From an uncultured Spirochaetota bacterium (GTDB taxonomy: Bacteria; Spirochaetota; UBA4802; UBA5550): 64,000 nt of DNA. A model generated the notes under the pieces. The model worked only from the letters and a program-made list of their open reading frames with translations, was not told where the DNA came from and did not search any database. The translations under genes were made by a program, and so were the position numbers. The stretch's first letter is position 1. Each line of letters opens with the position of its first letter. Positions 17,308 to 27,439 of this stretch are shown piece by piece. The stretch covers positions 124,001-188,000 of the forward strand of contig CALMRZ010000016.1 of the NCBI GenBank assembly GCA_937872225.1, in the 5' to 3' direction.

Positions 17308-19929
17308 ATGACTGACACGTCCTATGCAGGCGGCGGGTTGTCGCGGTGTAAAACGGTCGTTGCAATGATTCTGACCGCTGTTGTGTATTTTGCGGCAAGC
17401 AAGCTGTCGTTACTGCTGGCGGTCGGCGCTACCAACGTCACGTCGGTGTGGCCCCCTTCGGGCATCGCCCTGGCCGTCATACTGTTCCGGGGATACCGGA
17501 TGGGGCCGGCTGTTTTTATCGGGGCCTTTTTCGCCAACGTTCTGGCATTGAAGGGCGCCGGGCTCGCGCCGGCTTATTATCTTTCAGCTTCAATCACAAC
17601 CGCGATCGGCAACATGCTCGAGGGCCTGGCCGGGGCGTATCTGATCAGGCGCTTGACCGCGGACCATGAACCGTTTGATGCCGTAAAGAACCTTTTCGTC
17701 TTCATTGTTTTCGGGGGCCTCGCCAGCACCATGATCAGCGCAACGCTCGGCGTTGCCAGCTATTGTTCCGTTACGGGGGAATGGCCGCTATTTGTCCGCC
17801 TCTGGGTCACCTGGTGGCTGGGCGATGCATCGGGGATATTAATTGTTTCTCCGCTGATCATCATGCTGAAAAGAAAGCCGCCGAGGCCGGAAACCGGGGC
17901 GTCCTGGGCCGAGGCGGTCGGCGTGTTTGTTTTCTTGGCGGCGTCTTCCATGGCGATATTCTGGAAGAACTACCGGCTTGAGTACGTGATCATCCCGCCG
18001 CTCCTCTGGATCGCGTTGCGGTTCGGGAGGCTGTATTCAGCGCTGGCCGTTTTCCTCGTATCGGGTATCGCGGTTATCTGCACGGTCAGCGGCGCCGGTC
18101 CACTGGCCGAACCGGCATCGCGCAACTCCCTCATGTATCTCCAGACGTTCATAGGCGTGATTTCGATTATTACTCTTTGCCTGTCGGTGCTGACCCACGA
18201 GCGGAGCGAAGCGGACAAGGCGCGCCGGGCTTCGCAGAAACAGTTGTACTTTATTGTTGAATTTTTGCCTGACGCCACCTTCGCCATTGATAAAGACGGT
18301 AAAGTGATCGCCTGGAACCGGGCAATGGAAGAGCTGAGCGGGGTGTTAAAAAAGGACATGCTGGGAAAAGCCGATTACGGATACGCGGCACCCTCCTTCG
18401 GCGACCGACAACCCATACTGGTTGACCTGGTAATGAAAAGCAGCGACCCGGCCCGGTGCGAAGCCTATGACTATATTGAGAAAAGGGGGAACACGCTATT
18501 CGCCGAATGGTATAACCCGAAGATCAACCGCTACCTTTCCGGCGCAGCCTCGGCGCTTGTCGACAGCAAGGGGAACGTGTATGGCGCGATAGAATCAATA
18601 CGGGACATCACGGACCGCAAAGTCGCCGAGCGCGACCTGCAACATTACAAGGAGCACCTTGAAGAGATCGTCAGGGAGAGAAGCGAAGAACTGGTCCGCG
18701 CCAACGAACAGCTTGTCAGACGCATAGAAGATCAGGACCGGGTCGAGATGGCCCTGGCCGAAAGCGAAAAAAAATACCGCGACCTGGTGGAAAGCGCGAA
18801 CAGCGTAATCATGAGATGGAAGCCGGACGGAACGGTCACCTTTTTTAACGCCTATGCCCAGAAATTTTTCGGCTTCACCGAGGCGGAAATAATCGGCAGC
18901 AATGTCGTCGGCACCATCGTTCCGGCCGTGGAGTCTTCGGGAAGGGACCTCGCGGCGTTGATGAAAGATATAGAGCGGAGGCCGGATTTGTTCGCGTTCA
19001 ATGAAAATGAAAACGTCAGGAAAAACGGCGAAAAGGTCTGGATCGCCTGGACGAACAAACCGGTCTACAATCAATCCGGGGACATGGTTGAAATCCTGTC
19101 CGTCGGCAATGACATTACCCCGCGGAAGACGATGGAGGAATCCTTGAAGAAGACCCTCAAGGAGCTGGCTGAGGCGAAGGAACGCGCGGAGGCCGCCGAT
19201 CGCATCAAGTCGGCGTTTCTCGCGACCATGTCCCACGAACTGCGCACGCCGCTCAACTCGATCATAGGATTCACCGGCATCCTTCTGCAAAACCTCGCCG
19301 GCCCCCTCAACGACGAGCAGAAAAAACAGATGGGCATGGTGCGGGGCAGCGCGCAGCACCTTTTATCGCTCATCAACGACGTCCTTGACATTTCCAAGAT
19401 TGAGGCGGGCCAGTTCGAGGTGCACGCGGAGCCCTTCGACCTGCGGGGCGTCATCGAAAAGGCCGCCGCCGTTATGAAGCCGGCGGCGGAGAAGAAGGGG
19501 GTGGCGCTGACCGTTGCGGTCGGCCCGGGAGTGGGAAGCATCATTGGCGACCGTCGGCGGGTGGAGCAGGTTCTGCTGAACCTCCTCAGCAACGCCGTCA
19601 AATTCACGGAACGGGGCTCCGTCGCGCTTTCGGCTGCCGTGGTTCCTGAATACCGGCCGCCCGGCGCGGACCCGGCGTCAAAGCCGGTGCCGGCGGTGCG
19701 GTGCACGGTCGCCGACACCGGCATCGGCATACGCCCCGAAGACCTGAAAGGGCTGTTCCAGCCGTTCCGCCAGATCGACACCGGCCTGGCGCGGAAGAAC
19801 GAAGGCACGGGCCTGGGCCTTGCCATCTGCCGGCGACTGGCCGATTTAATGGGGGGAGAAATAATCGCGGAAAGCGCCCCGGGACAGGGCAGCACATTTG
19901 CATTTACGCTTCCATCGGGAGGTGCTTAA
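17308..19929 (+). CDS. MASE1-type membrane sensor histidine kinase with two PAS domains
   Basis: 873 residues from ATG 17308, preceded by GGGAGG at 12-base spacing; earlier ATGs at 17281 and 17296 are badly placed relative to it. Residues about 10-300 form an eight-helix MASE1 domain (KLSLLLAVGATNVTSVWPPSGIALA; WWLGDASGILIVSPL). Two PAS domains (about 315-430 and 490-610) are separated by a coiled coil and followed by HisKA (FLATMSHELRTPLNSIIGF) and HATPase (LNLLSNAVKFTERG; DTGIGI; GTGLGLAICRRL). The ligand is unknown. It ends three bases before the receiver gene at 19933, so the two are surely co-translated and that receiver is its likely partner. Confidence 0.92.
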   Translation: MTDTSYAGGGLSRCKTVVAMILTAVVYFAASKLSLLLAVGATNVTSVWPPSGIALAVILFRGYRMGPAVFIGAFFANVLALKGAGLAPAYYLSASITTAIGNMLEGLAGAYLIRRLTADHEPFDAVKNLFVFIVFGGLASTMISATLGVASYCSVTGEWPLFVRLWVTWWLGDASGILIVSPLIIMLKRKPPRPETGASWAEAVGVFVFLAASSMAIFWKNYRLEYVIIPPLLWIALRFGRLYSALAVFLVSGIAVICTVSGAGPLAEPASRNSLMYLQTFIGVISIITLCLSVLTHERSEADKARRASQKQLYFIVEFLPDATFAIDKDGKVIAWNRAMEELSGVLKKDMLGKADYGYAAPSFGDRQPILVDLVMKSSDPARCEAYDYIEKRGNTLFAEWYNPKINRYLSGAASALVDSKGNVYGAIESIRDITDRKVAERDLQHYKEHLEEIVRERSEELVRANEQLVRRIEDQDRVEMALAESEKKYRDLVESANSVIMRWKPDGTVTFFNAYAQKFFGFTEAEIIGSNVVGTIVPAVESSGRDLAALMKDIERRPDLFAFNENENVRKNGEKVWIAWTNKPVYNQSGDMVEILSVGNDITPRKTMEESLKKTLKELAEAKERAEAADRIKSAFLATMSHELRTPLNSIIGFTGILLQNLAGPLNDEQKKQMGMVRGSAQHLLSLINDVLDISKIEAGQFEVHAEPFDLRGVIEKAAAVMKPAAEKKGVALTVAVGPGVGSIIGDRRRVEQVLLNLLSNAVKFTERGSVALSAAVVPEYRPPGADPASKPVPAVRCTVADTGIGIRPEDLKGLFQPFRQIDTGLARKNEGTGLGLAICRRLADLMGGEIIAESAPGQGSTFAFTLPSGGA

Positions 19930-19932
19930 CGC

Positions 19933-20298
19933 ATGAAACGGACCATCCTTCTAATTGAAGACAATGAGCAGAACCGCTACCTGACGACATTTCTTCTGGA
20001 GAACCGGGGCTATGAAGTGGTGTCGGCCGAGGACGGACCGCAGGGCTTGGAAATAGCCGCGAAGCGGAAATTCGACCTGATCCTGCTTGATATCCAACTG
20101 CCCCTGATGGACGGATACCAGGTCGCCCGGGCATTGCGCGGCAGGGCCGAGACCGGCGCCGTCCCGATCGTGGCGATAACCTCATATGCCATGGCAGGCG
20201 ACCGCGAAAAGGCCCTTGCCGCCGGGTGCGACGGGTATATCGAGAAGCCGATTAATCCGGAAACGTTCGTGTCCGAGGTTGAACGGTTTTTGGGATAA
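19933..20298 (+). CDS. DivK-like single-domain response regulator
   Basis: A 121-residue receiver: LIEDNEQNRYLTTFLLENRGYEV, phosphoacceptor Asp in LILLDIQLPLMDG, Thr in AITSYAM, Lys in YIEKPINPETF. This signature is typical of the DivK/phosphorelay type often encoded behind hybrid kinases. It follows the MASE1 kinase with a three-base gap and has no output domain. Confidence 0.93.
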   Translation: MKRTILLIEDNEQNRYLTTFLLENRGYEVVSAEDGPQGLEIAAKRKFDLILLDIQLPLMDGYQVARALRGRAETGAVPIVAITSYAMAGDREKALAAGCDGYIEKPINPETFVSEVERFLG

Positions 20299-20318
20299 TT
20301 CGAAAAGGAAGGTTGACC

Positions 20319-20996
20319 ATGATGCGGATCCTGATAGTCGATGACTTGGAAGAGAACCGGTATCTCCTGCGGGCGCTCCTCGAGGGCCACGGGTACGATG
20401 TGGAAGAGGCGCGAAACGGCGGCGAAGCGCTTGCCAGGGCGAAGGCGCTCGTGCCGGACATGATCATTTCCGACATCCTCATGCCGGAAATGGACGGCTT
20501 CACGTTCTGCACCATCCTGAAAAAGGACGAAACGCTGAAGCAGGTCCCCTTTCTGTTCTACACGGCAACGTATACCGACGCCAGGGACGAGAAACTCGCC
20601 CTCGCCATGGGGGCCGATGCGTTCATCGTAAAACCGACGGAGCCGGAGGTTTTTCTAAGTCGGGTGGAAGCAATTCTCAAGACAGCCAAAAACGGGAAGT
20701 TGATTCCGCCGCAACAACATCAAGTGGAAGACGAGGTAATACTCAAGGAGTACAATGAGGCCTTGATACGAAAGCTGGAGCATAAGATGCTCCTGCTTGA
20801 AAAGACGAACAGGGAGCTTGAAGCCGAAATCGGGGCGCGCAAGCAGACCGAGGAAGAATTGAAGGGGAAGCTGAAAGAGCTCCAGCAATGGTATGCCGCC
20901 ACGCTGGACCGCGAGGACCGTGTCATTGAGCTGAAAAAGGAAGTCAACGATCTTCTAAGAAAGGCCGGCCTGCCGGCCAAATACGGCGACTCATAA
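20319..20996 (+). CDS. Response regulator with coiled-coil and conserved C-terminal tail
   Basis: 225 residues from ATG 20319, six bases after AAGGAAGG. Receiver (1-125; VDDLEENRYLLRALLEG; phosphoacceptor in MIISDILMPEMDGFTFC; Lys in FIVKPTEPEVF), then a coiled coil (EYNEALIRKLEHKMLLLEK...). The end is a tail nearly identical in pattern to that of 16326 (DREDRVIELKKEVNDLLRKAG, then LPAKY). The receiver and coiled coil are clearly paralogous to the first 185 residues of the kinase at 28273, as if that protein's PAS and kinase domains had been swapped for the tail. Output is unknown. Confidence 0.9.
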   Translation: MMRILIVDDLEENRYLLRALLEGHGYDVEEARNGGEALARAKALVPDMIISDILMPEMDGFTFCTILKKDETLKQVPFLFYTATYTDARDEKLALAMGADAFIVKPTEPEVFLSRVEAILKTAKNGKLIPPQQHQVEDEVILKEYNEALIRKLEHKMLLLEKTNRELEAEIGARKQTEEELKGKLKELQQWYAATLDREDRVIELKKEVNDLLRKAGLPAKYGDS

Positions 20997-21010
20997 GGCG
21001 GGAGGACGGG

Positions 21011-23758
21011 ATGCCGGATAGGAAAAAGTCGGGCAACAGGGAAAAGCCGGGCCGCGTTCCGAATAAAGCGGCCGGCGCGGACGGGGAACGGCTCCTGCGG
21101 CTGGTCTTCGAATCAGGCCTGGTGGGCGTCATTTTTTGGGACATCGACGGCCGGATCACGGAGGCGAACGATGCGTTTCTCGCCATGGTCGGCTACACGC
21201 GGGACGATCTTACGGCAGGCCGGGTCAACGGGTACGCGCTGACGCCGCCTGAATACGGCCCTATCGAAAACGCCGCGGTGGCGGAACTAATGGCCGCCGG
21301 GGTCACCAGGGCGCCCTACGAGAAAGAGTATGTCCGCAAAGACGGGGCGCGGATACGGGTGATTTTGACGGGCGCCATGCTGGACCGGGCGCGCACCCGC
21401 GGCGTCGCTTTCGTCATGGACGTCACCGGGCGCAGGCGGATGGAGGAAGAATTTCAGAAGAACAATGAATATCTGGATCGGATGAAAGGGGAATTGAAGA
21501 GGATGGCTGAAACCCATGACCGCGCCCGCCTTGCGCTTCTCAGCATCCTTGAGGACGAGAAGATCGTCCGTCAGGAGCTTCGGGAGAGCGAAGAGAAATA
21601 CCGCCTCCTGATCGATTCGGCCCCCTGCATCATCTGCAGGCTGGGGGTCGACGGCACCACGCTGTTCGTCAACTCCTACGTGAAGCACGTGACCGGTTAT
21701 GCCGCGGACGAGATCATCGGCCGCAACTGGTGGGACCTGTTCTATCCCGGCGACCTGCGGGCCCAGGTGGCCGCCCTGTTCGAATGTTTCGGGAATGGGG
21801 ATGTGCACAATCATGAAATGGTCCTTGCGGTCCGCGACGGATCGACGAGGATCGTCCGGTGGGACTCCTTCAACGCGCGCCGGGCGGACGGGGAACCGGT
21901 CGAAATCAACGGCGTAGGCATTGACGTGACCGAACGCCGCAAGGCCGAGGACGCCGCGCGTTTCCGGCTCCGGTTTTTGTACACGGTCATTGACGCCATC
22001 AACGCGCCGGTGTTCTTCACGGACCGGGAGGGGCGGCTCACCGGATGCAACACCGCCTTCGAGGATATGACGGGCCTTCCCCTGAGCGAACTGGTCGGGA
22101 AAACCGCCCATGATCTGTGGCCGCGGGAAAGGGCCGGGCTCTTCGGCGCCAGGTTCCGGGAAATCATCGCCGGCCAGACCAGGTGCATCTACGAGGGACC
22201 GGTGCGGTTCGCCGACGGCACCGACCGTCCGGTCATGCACCACCTGTCCGCCTTCAGCGACGAAACCGGCGTGACGGAGGGGGTCGTAGGCGTCCTCTTC
22301 GACATGACGGAACTCAAAAAGGCGGAGGAAGGGCTCCGGCTCCGCGGCGAGGCCCTGGAAAACGCCGCCAACGCCGTCCTGATCACGGACCAAACGGGCG
22401 CCATCGGGTGGACGAACCGGGCCTTCACCGAACTGACCGGGTACGGCCCTGAGGAGGCCGCGGGCAAAAACCCGCGCGACCTGCTGAAGTCCGGACGCCA
22501 GGACGAAGCGTTTTACCGCGCTATGTGGGACACCATCCTCGCCGGCCGCGTGTGGCACGGCGAGCTGGTCAACCGCCGTAAGGGCGGGGCGCTCTACGAC
22601 GAGGAGATGACGATCGCGCCCTTCGCCGGCGCCGACGGCGTCATCAGGAACTTCATTGCGATCAAGCAGGACATAACGGAACGCAAGCGGGCTGAACAGG
22701 CGGTGCGCGAATCGGAGCGGTTCGCGCTGGGGACGGTAAACGCCCTTGATTCGAGCATCGCGATCCTTGACGGGGACGGCGAGATCGTCTCGGTAAACAG
22801 CGCCTGGCGGACGTTCGCCTTCGAAAACATGCGGGACCCGACGGACGTGTTCGAGGGGATAAACTATCTGGCCGTGTGCGACGCGGCGCGGGGTGACTGG
22901 TCCGCGGGGGCCGCCGAGTTCGCGGCCGGGATCAGGGCGGTCATGAAGGGCGACATGAAGACATATGAACAGGAATACCCGTGCCACTCGGCGTCGGAAC
23001 AGCGATGGTTTGTCGGGAAAGTCACCCGCTTTCCCGGCTCCGGCCCCGTCAGGGTGGTCGTGGCGCACACCGAAATCACGGAGCGGAAGATCGCCGAAGA
23101 GAAGATGGCGGCGTCCCTCCGGAAAAAAGAGGTCTTGCTGAAGGAGGTGCACCACCGGGTGAAGAACAACATGCAGGTCATTTCAAGCCTGATAGGCCTC
23201 CAGGCAAACTATCTGGAGAAGGGTGCCAACGTCCGCGCGGCCCTCGACGCGATGCAGAACCGGATAAAATCCATGGCCTTTGTCCATGAACGGCTGTATC
23301 AGTCGGAAGATTTCGCGCGGATTAATTTCCGAGAATACGTCACGATCCTTGCCACGTCCGTTTTCCAGTCGTTCAACGTGGACCAAGACCGTGTCGGCCT
23401 CCGGCTTGATGTCGGCCCGCTGACCATGGGCGTCGATATGGCCGTCCCCTGCGGTCTCATGCTGAACGAGCTGATATCTAACGCGCTGGAACACGGATTT
23501 CCGGACGGCAGAAGGGGTTTTATAACCGTATCCATGGAAGACGCCGGCGGGGGCTTCTGCCGCATTTCCGTCAAGGACGACGGGGTCGGCCTTCCCGCGG
23601 CGTTCGATGCCGGATCATCCGGATCGCTGGGGCTCAGGCTCGTCAACATACTGGCCAGGCAGATCGACGGCAGGTTTGAAGTGGTGAGCGGCGCCGGCGC
23701 GGAATTCATTGTAACATTCCCGATGGAAGGAGGTTGCGCGCCTGATGAGGGGAAGTAA
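21011..23758 (+). CDS. Soluble multi-PAS histidine kinase (HisKA_2 type)
   Basis: 915 residues without membrane segments. About five PAS domains: 28-150, 195-318, 325-440, 447-562 and 575-695, each ending in a D[MIV]TxxRxxxE/ITERK-type junction. A HisKA_2 H-box (KEVHHRVKNNMQVISSLIGLQ) and a HATPase domain (NELISNALEHGFPDG; DDGVGLP; SLGLRLVNILARQIDG) follow. It should sense cytoplasmic ligands or redox through PAS and donate phosphate to a separate receiver. Its 3' end overlaps the HD-GYP regulator by 14 bases, implying translational coupling and probable partnership. Confidence 0.92.
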   Translation: MPDRKKSGNREKPGRVPNKAAGADGERLLRLVFESGLVGVIFWDIDGRITEANDAFLAMVGYTRDDLTAGRVNGYALTPPEYGPIENAAVAELMAAGVTRAPYEKEYVRKDGARIRVILTGAMLDRARTRGVAFVMDVTGRRRMEEEFQKNNEYLDRMKGELKRMAETHDRARLALLSILEDEKIVRQELRESEEKYRLLIDSAPCIICRLGVDGTTLFVNSYVKHVTGYAADEIIGRNWWDLFYPGDLRAQVAALFECFGNGDVHNHEMVLAVRDGSTRIVRWDSFNARRADGEPVEINGVGIDVTERRKAEDAARFRLRFLYTVIDAINAPVFFTDREGRLTGCNTAFEDMTGLPLSELVGKTAHDLWPRERAGLFGARFREIIAGQTRCIYEGPVRFADGTDRPVMHHLSAFSDETGVTEGVVGVLFDMTELKKAEEGLRLRGEALENAANAVLITDQTGAIGWTNRAFTELTGYGPEEAAGKNPRDLLKSGRQDEAFYRAMWDTILAGRVWHGELVNRRKGGALYDEEMTIAPFAGADGVIRNFIAIKQDITERKRAEQAVRESERFALGTVNALDSSIAILDGDGEIVSVNSAWRTFAFENMRDPTDVFEGINYLAVCDAARGDWSAGAAEFAAGIRAVMKGDMKTYEQEYPCHSASEQRWFVGKVTRFPGSGPVRVVVAHTEITERKIAEEKMAASLRKKEVLLKEVHHRVKNNMQVISSLIGLQANYLEKGANVRAALDAMQNRIKSMAFVHERLYQSEDFARINFREYVTILATSVFQSFNVDQDRVGLRLDVGPLTMGVDMAVPCGLMLNELISNALEHGFPDGRRGFITVSMEDAGGGFCRISVKDDGVGLPAAFDAGSSGSLGLRLVNILARQIDGRFEVVSGAGAEFIVTFPMEGGCAPDEGK

Positions 23759-24806
23759 AATCCTTGTTATCGAGGACGAACTGATAACCGCGGAGAGCAT
23801 CCGGGAAAGCCTGGGCAGGGCCGGTTATGCCGTGACGGGGGTCGCAACGACGGCCGACGAGGCCTTCGCCCTGGTCCGGGAGGACCCGCCCGACCTCTCC
23901 CTTGTCGATATCAGGATCAGGGGCGGGACGGACGGCATCGAGGTAGCCCGGCGTCTGGCCGCCGACTTCGACATTCCCGTGATTTTCCTTACCGCATATT
24001 CCGATAACGACGTGGTATCGCGGGCGCGGGACAGCCTTTCCTACGGGTATCTGCTCAAACCCTTCGAGGACCGCGAACTGTACAGCAATATCGAGATTGC
24101 GATCCATAAGCACCGCGCGGACCGGGCCGTTCGGGAAAGCGAGGCACGCCTCAGGGAGAGCAACGAGAAGCTCAGGGCGACCGTCATCGGCATCGCCGCG
24201 GCCATGGCCGTCGCGGTCGAAACCAGGGACCCTTACACGGCCGGCCACCAGCGCCGCGTGGCGGAGCTTGCCGCGGCCATGGCGCGCCGCCTGGACCTGC
24301 CCGGCGACACGATCGACGGGATCAGGATAGCCGCCTCGATCCACGACATCGGGAAGCTTGGCGTGCCGGCAGAGCTCCTGGTGAAACCGACGCGCCTGAC
24401 GGCCCTGGAACTCGAGCTGATAAAAACGCATGCCCGCGCCGGATACGACATACTGAAGAACATAGACTTCCCGTGGCCGATAGCGGAGACCGTGTACCAG
24501 CACCATGAAAGGATCGACGGCTCAGGCTATCCCCGGGGGCTGAAGGGCGATGACATATTGACGGAGGCCCGCATCATCGCCGTGGCGGACGCCGTGGAAG
24601 CCATCGCGTCGCACCGTCCCTACCGGCCGGCGCTGGGCATCGATGCCGCCGTCGCGGAACTGGGCGCCAGCCGCGGAAAATTGTTCGATCCCGGTATCGT
24701 CGACGCCTGCGTTTCCCTTCTGAAAACGGGGTTTGGGTTCACGACGGAGACGGGAAATGAAGCGGCCGGATGCGGGCCGATGGAAGGGGGCAACGAAGAG
24801 ACATGA
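23745..24806 (+). CDS. Response regulator with HD-GYP c-di-GMP phosphodiesterase domain
   Basis: 353 residues. Receiver 1-125 (VIEDELITAESI; phosphoacceptor in LSLVDIRIRGGTDG; FLTAYSD; YLLKPF), a short coiled coil, and an HD-GYP domain (about 145-325) with the metal ligands in GHQRRV, SIHDIGKLGVP, TVYQHHERIDGSGYPRGLKG and AVADAVEAI. The GYP motif is complete, so active cyclic-di-GMP hydrolysis is expected, controlled by phosphorylation. It overlaps the kinase upstream by 14 bases and the kinase downstream by an ATGA, so it sits inside a coupled three-gene chain. This is the clearest catalytic output of the signalling island. Confidence 0.93.
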   Translation: MRGSKILVIEDELITAESIRESLGRAGYAVTGVATTADEAFALVREDPPDLSLVDIRIRGGTDGIEVARRLAADFDIPVIFLTAYSDNDVVSRARDSLSYGYLLKPFEDRELYSNIEIAIHKHRADRAVRESEARLRESNEKLRATVIGIAAAMAVAVETRDPYTAGHQRRVAELAAAMARRLDLPGDTIDGIRIAASIHDIGKLGVPAELLVKPTRLTALELELIKTHARAGYDILKNIDFPWPIAETVYQHHERIDGSGYPRGLKGDDILTEARIIAVADAVEAIASHRPYRPALGIDAAVAELGASRGKLFDPGIVDACVSLLKTGFGFTTETGNEAAGCGPMEGGNEET

Positions 24807-27421
24807 AGGACGTGAAAGTTTTTATCGTCGAGGACGAGCTGGTAACTGCTGAGATGATCCGTGACGTTCTGACCGGCCGCGGGTACCATATCGCCGGTTC
24901 TGCCGCGGAGGGGGGGGACGCTCTTGACTTGATAGAGCGGGGGAAGCCGGACATCGTTCTCATGGACATTAACATTAAAGGAAAAATCGACGGCATCGGT
25001 CTGGCGAACATCGTGAACGAGCGTTACCGGATCCCGGTTATTTACCTGACCGCCTTTGCCGACCGCGAAACCGTGGAGCGGGCCAAGATGACGGAGTCGT
25101 ACGGGTATTTAATTAAGCCCTTCAGCGAATTGGAACTGGTGACGAACATTGAAATCGCCCTGTACAAGCATTCGTTCGACCGGAAGCTGAAGGACAGCGA
25201 GTTGCGGTACCGCACCCTGTTTGAAACGATGAGGGACGCGGTGTACATGCATGATATGGCCGGCAAGATCATCGATTTCAATCCCGCGCTGGAGAAGATG
25301 TTGGGCTATTCCCGTGAAGAGGTTTTTTCAATAAGCCCGAGGGATGTTTTCGTCGCCGGTGACGACCCGGACAGGTTTCTGGTGGAGATAAAGAAAAGCG
25401 GTTTTATCAAGGATTTTTCCACGCGACTCCGACGAAAGGACGGCAGTGTCATCCACTGCCTTATAACGGCGAACCTGGAACGCAATCCCGTGGACGACGG
25501 GAAGGTGATACGCGGCGTCATCCGCGATATCACTGAAACTGAAAAAACGCGGCAGGCCCTCCAGGAACAAAGGGATTTCATCGACGCCGTTCTCAACAGC
25601 CTGCCGACGGTATTTTACGCCATAAACCGGGACGGACAGTTTGTGAGATGGAACCGTAAATTGGAAGAACTATACGGGTTTTCGGTAGACCAGATGGTCG
25701 GCGTCAACGTGCTGGATGTGATGGATGAGAAAAACCGCGATATATTCAGCCGCATGCTGGAGGAAGGCTTTTCCAAGGGGTACGTCAACTTTGAGGCCCG
25801 GTTGCGGCAGGCCAGCTCCGGCGGCGATCTGCGCGATTACTTCATCACCGGGCGGCGGGTTTCGATAAACGGCGCCGAATACCTTGTGGGGTCGGGCCTT
25901 GACATCACCGAGCGGAAGAAAACGGAAGAAGCCCTCCGTGAAAGCGAACTGCGGTACCGCGCCATTTTCGACTGCTCGTTAAACCTCGTCTACCTGCACG
26001 ACCTGGAGGGCCGCTTTATAGACGCCAATGACGCCGCTCTGTCCCTCCTGGGGTATGAACGAAGCGACATTCCCGCCCTCACTATCGCCGATCTGGTCGC
26101 GGGAGACGATCTGGAAAAGGCCGCGGGTCAGATCAAAAGCATGGTCGAAACGGGCGGCCAGGACCGGGTTGTTGAGTATTCTGTAAAAACCAAATCGGGA
26201 AGTTGCCGGTCCATCGAAGCCTCGACGTCGCTCCTGTATCATGAAGGCGCGCCCGTCGCCATCCTCGGCGTGGCCCGGGACATCACCGAACAGAAGCGGT
26301 TCATCGAAGAGATCAATTACGCCTACACGGAAAACAAGTATATTCTTAACTCCATCACGTCAATCCTGATAGGCGTCTCGACGAACGACACAATAACCCA
26401 CTGGAACAACGAGGCGGAGAGAGTCTTCGGGATTACGGCCCCTGAAGCACTGGGGAAAAATATCAACGGGTTCGACATCAACTGGGATTGGCCCGGGATA
26501 TACACCGGCATATCCACCTGCATCATCAATAGGGAGCCGGTCAATCTTCTTGACATAACGTTCACCGATAAAAAAGGGAGAAAGGGCCTTCTCGGTATAA
26601 CCATCAATCCGATCATCGGGGACGGCGGCATGCTGCGCGGCTTCCTTGTTCACGGAAAAGACATCACGGACCGCAGGATGGTGGAGCAGCAGCTCCTCCA
26701 ATCGAGTAAGATGGCCACGGTAGGGGAGATGGCCACCGGCGTGGCCCACGAGCTGAACCAGCCGCTCAACATCATAAAAATGGCCTCCCAGTTCATGCTG
26801 GACGGCATCAATGAGAAATACGCTACCGCAGAGTTCATCCGCGAGCGCACGGAAAAAATCGTCGCCCAGGTGGACCGCGCGGCCCATATAATAAACCACC
26901 TGAGGGAGTTTGGGAGGAAAAGCGACTATGACTTCGCCGTCATCGACCCCAATATGCCGGTCAGGGTCGCCTTTGACATGCTGGGTGAACAATTGAGGCT
27001 CCACAACATCAACGCGGTCCTCGATCTTGACGATACGGTGCCCCGGGTCAATGGAGACCTGCACAAGCTCGAGCAGGTGTTCATCAACTTGATCGTAAAC
27101 GCCAAGGACGCCATTGAAAGCGTGAAAAATCCTTTACAGGAGAATACCGTAGTGGTAAGATCATTCCTTGACGGGCGCGCCAACGCCGTGGTGATCAAAT
27201 TCAGCGACAGCGGCCCGGGCATACCGGATGACATCCGGGACCGCATCTTCGAGCCTTTTTTCACGACCAAGGAAGTGGGGAAGGGGACCGGCCTGGGGCT
27301 GTCGATAAGCTACGGAATTATCAAGGCGCATCACGGGTCCATTGATGTTGCGTCAGACGCATCGGGGACGACCTTTACGATAACCCTGCCGGCCGCGGGC
27401 GGCCGAAGCGGACACGCATGA
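24803..27421 (+). CDS. Receiver-PAS4-histidine kinase
   Basis: 872 residues from ATG 24803, which overlaps the previous stop as ATGA. Receiver at the N-terminus (about 1-120; [12 protein letters not shown]; phosphoacceptor in [20 protein letters not shown]), paralogous to the receiver of the preceding gene. Four PAS domains follow (about 130-255, 260-375, 380-500 and 510-630), then HisKA of NtrB-like type ([19 protein letters not shown]) and HATPase ([46 protein letters not shown]). It is soluble. An N-terminal receiver on a kinase indicates control by another kinase, that is, a multi-step relay with its neighbours. Confidence 0.92.
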   Translation: MKDVKVFIVEDELVTAEMIRDVLTGRGYHIAGSAAEGGDALDLIERGKPDIVLMDINIKGKIDGIGLANIVNERYRIPVIYLTAFADRETVERAKMTESYGYLIKPFSELELVTNIEIALYKHSFDRKLKDSELRYRTLFETMRDAVYMHDMAGKIIDFNPALEKMLGYSREEVFSISPRDVFVAGDDPDRFLVEIKKSGFIKDFSTRLRRKDGSVIHCLITANLERNPVDDGKVIRGVIRDITETEKTRQALQEQRDFIDAVLNSLPTVFYAINRDGQFVRWNRKLEELYGFSVDQMVGVNVLDVMDEKNRDIFSRMLEEGFSKGYVNFEARLRQASSGGDLRDYFITGRRVSINGAEYLVGSGLDITERKKTEEALRESELRYRAIFDCSLNLVYLHDLEGRFIDANDAALSLLGYERSDIPALTIADLVAGDDLEKAAGQIKSMVETGGQDRVVEYSVKTKSGSCRSIEASTSLLYHEGAPVAILGVARDITEQKRFIEEINYAYTENKYILNSITSILIGVSTNDTITHWNNEAERVFGITAPEALGKNINGFDINWDWPGIYTGISTCIINREPVNLLDITFTDKKGRKGLLGITINPIIGDGGMLRGFLVHGKDITDRRMVEQQLLQSSKMATVGEMATGVAHELNQPLNIIKMASQFMLDGINEKYATAEFIRERTEKIVAQVDRAAHIINHLREFGRKSDYDFAVIDPNMPVRVAFDMLGEQLRLHNINAVLDLDDTVPRVNGDLHKLEQVFINLIVNAKDAIESVKNPLQENTVVVRSFLDGRANAVVIKFSDSGPGIPDDIRDRIFEPFFTTKEVGKGTGLGLSISYGIIKAHHGSIDVASDASGTTFTITLPAAGGRSGHA

Positions 27422-27439
27422 TACGTGACGGAGGAATAT

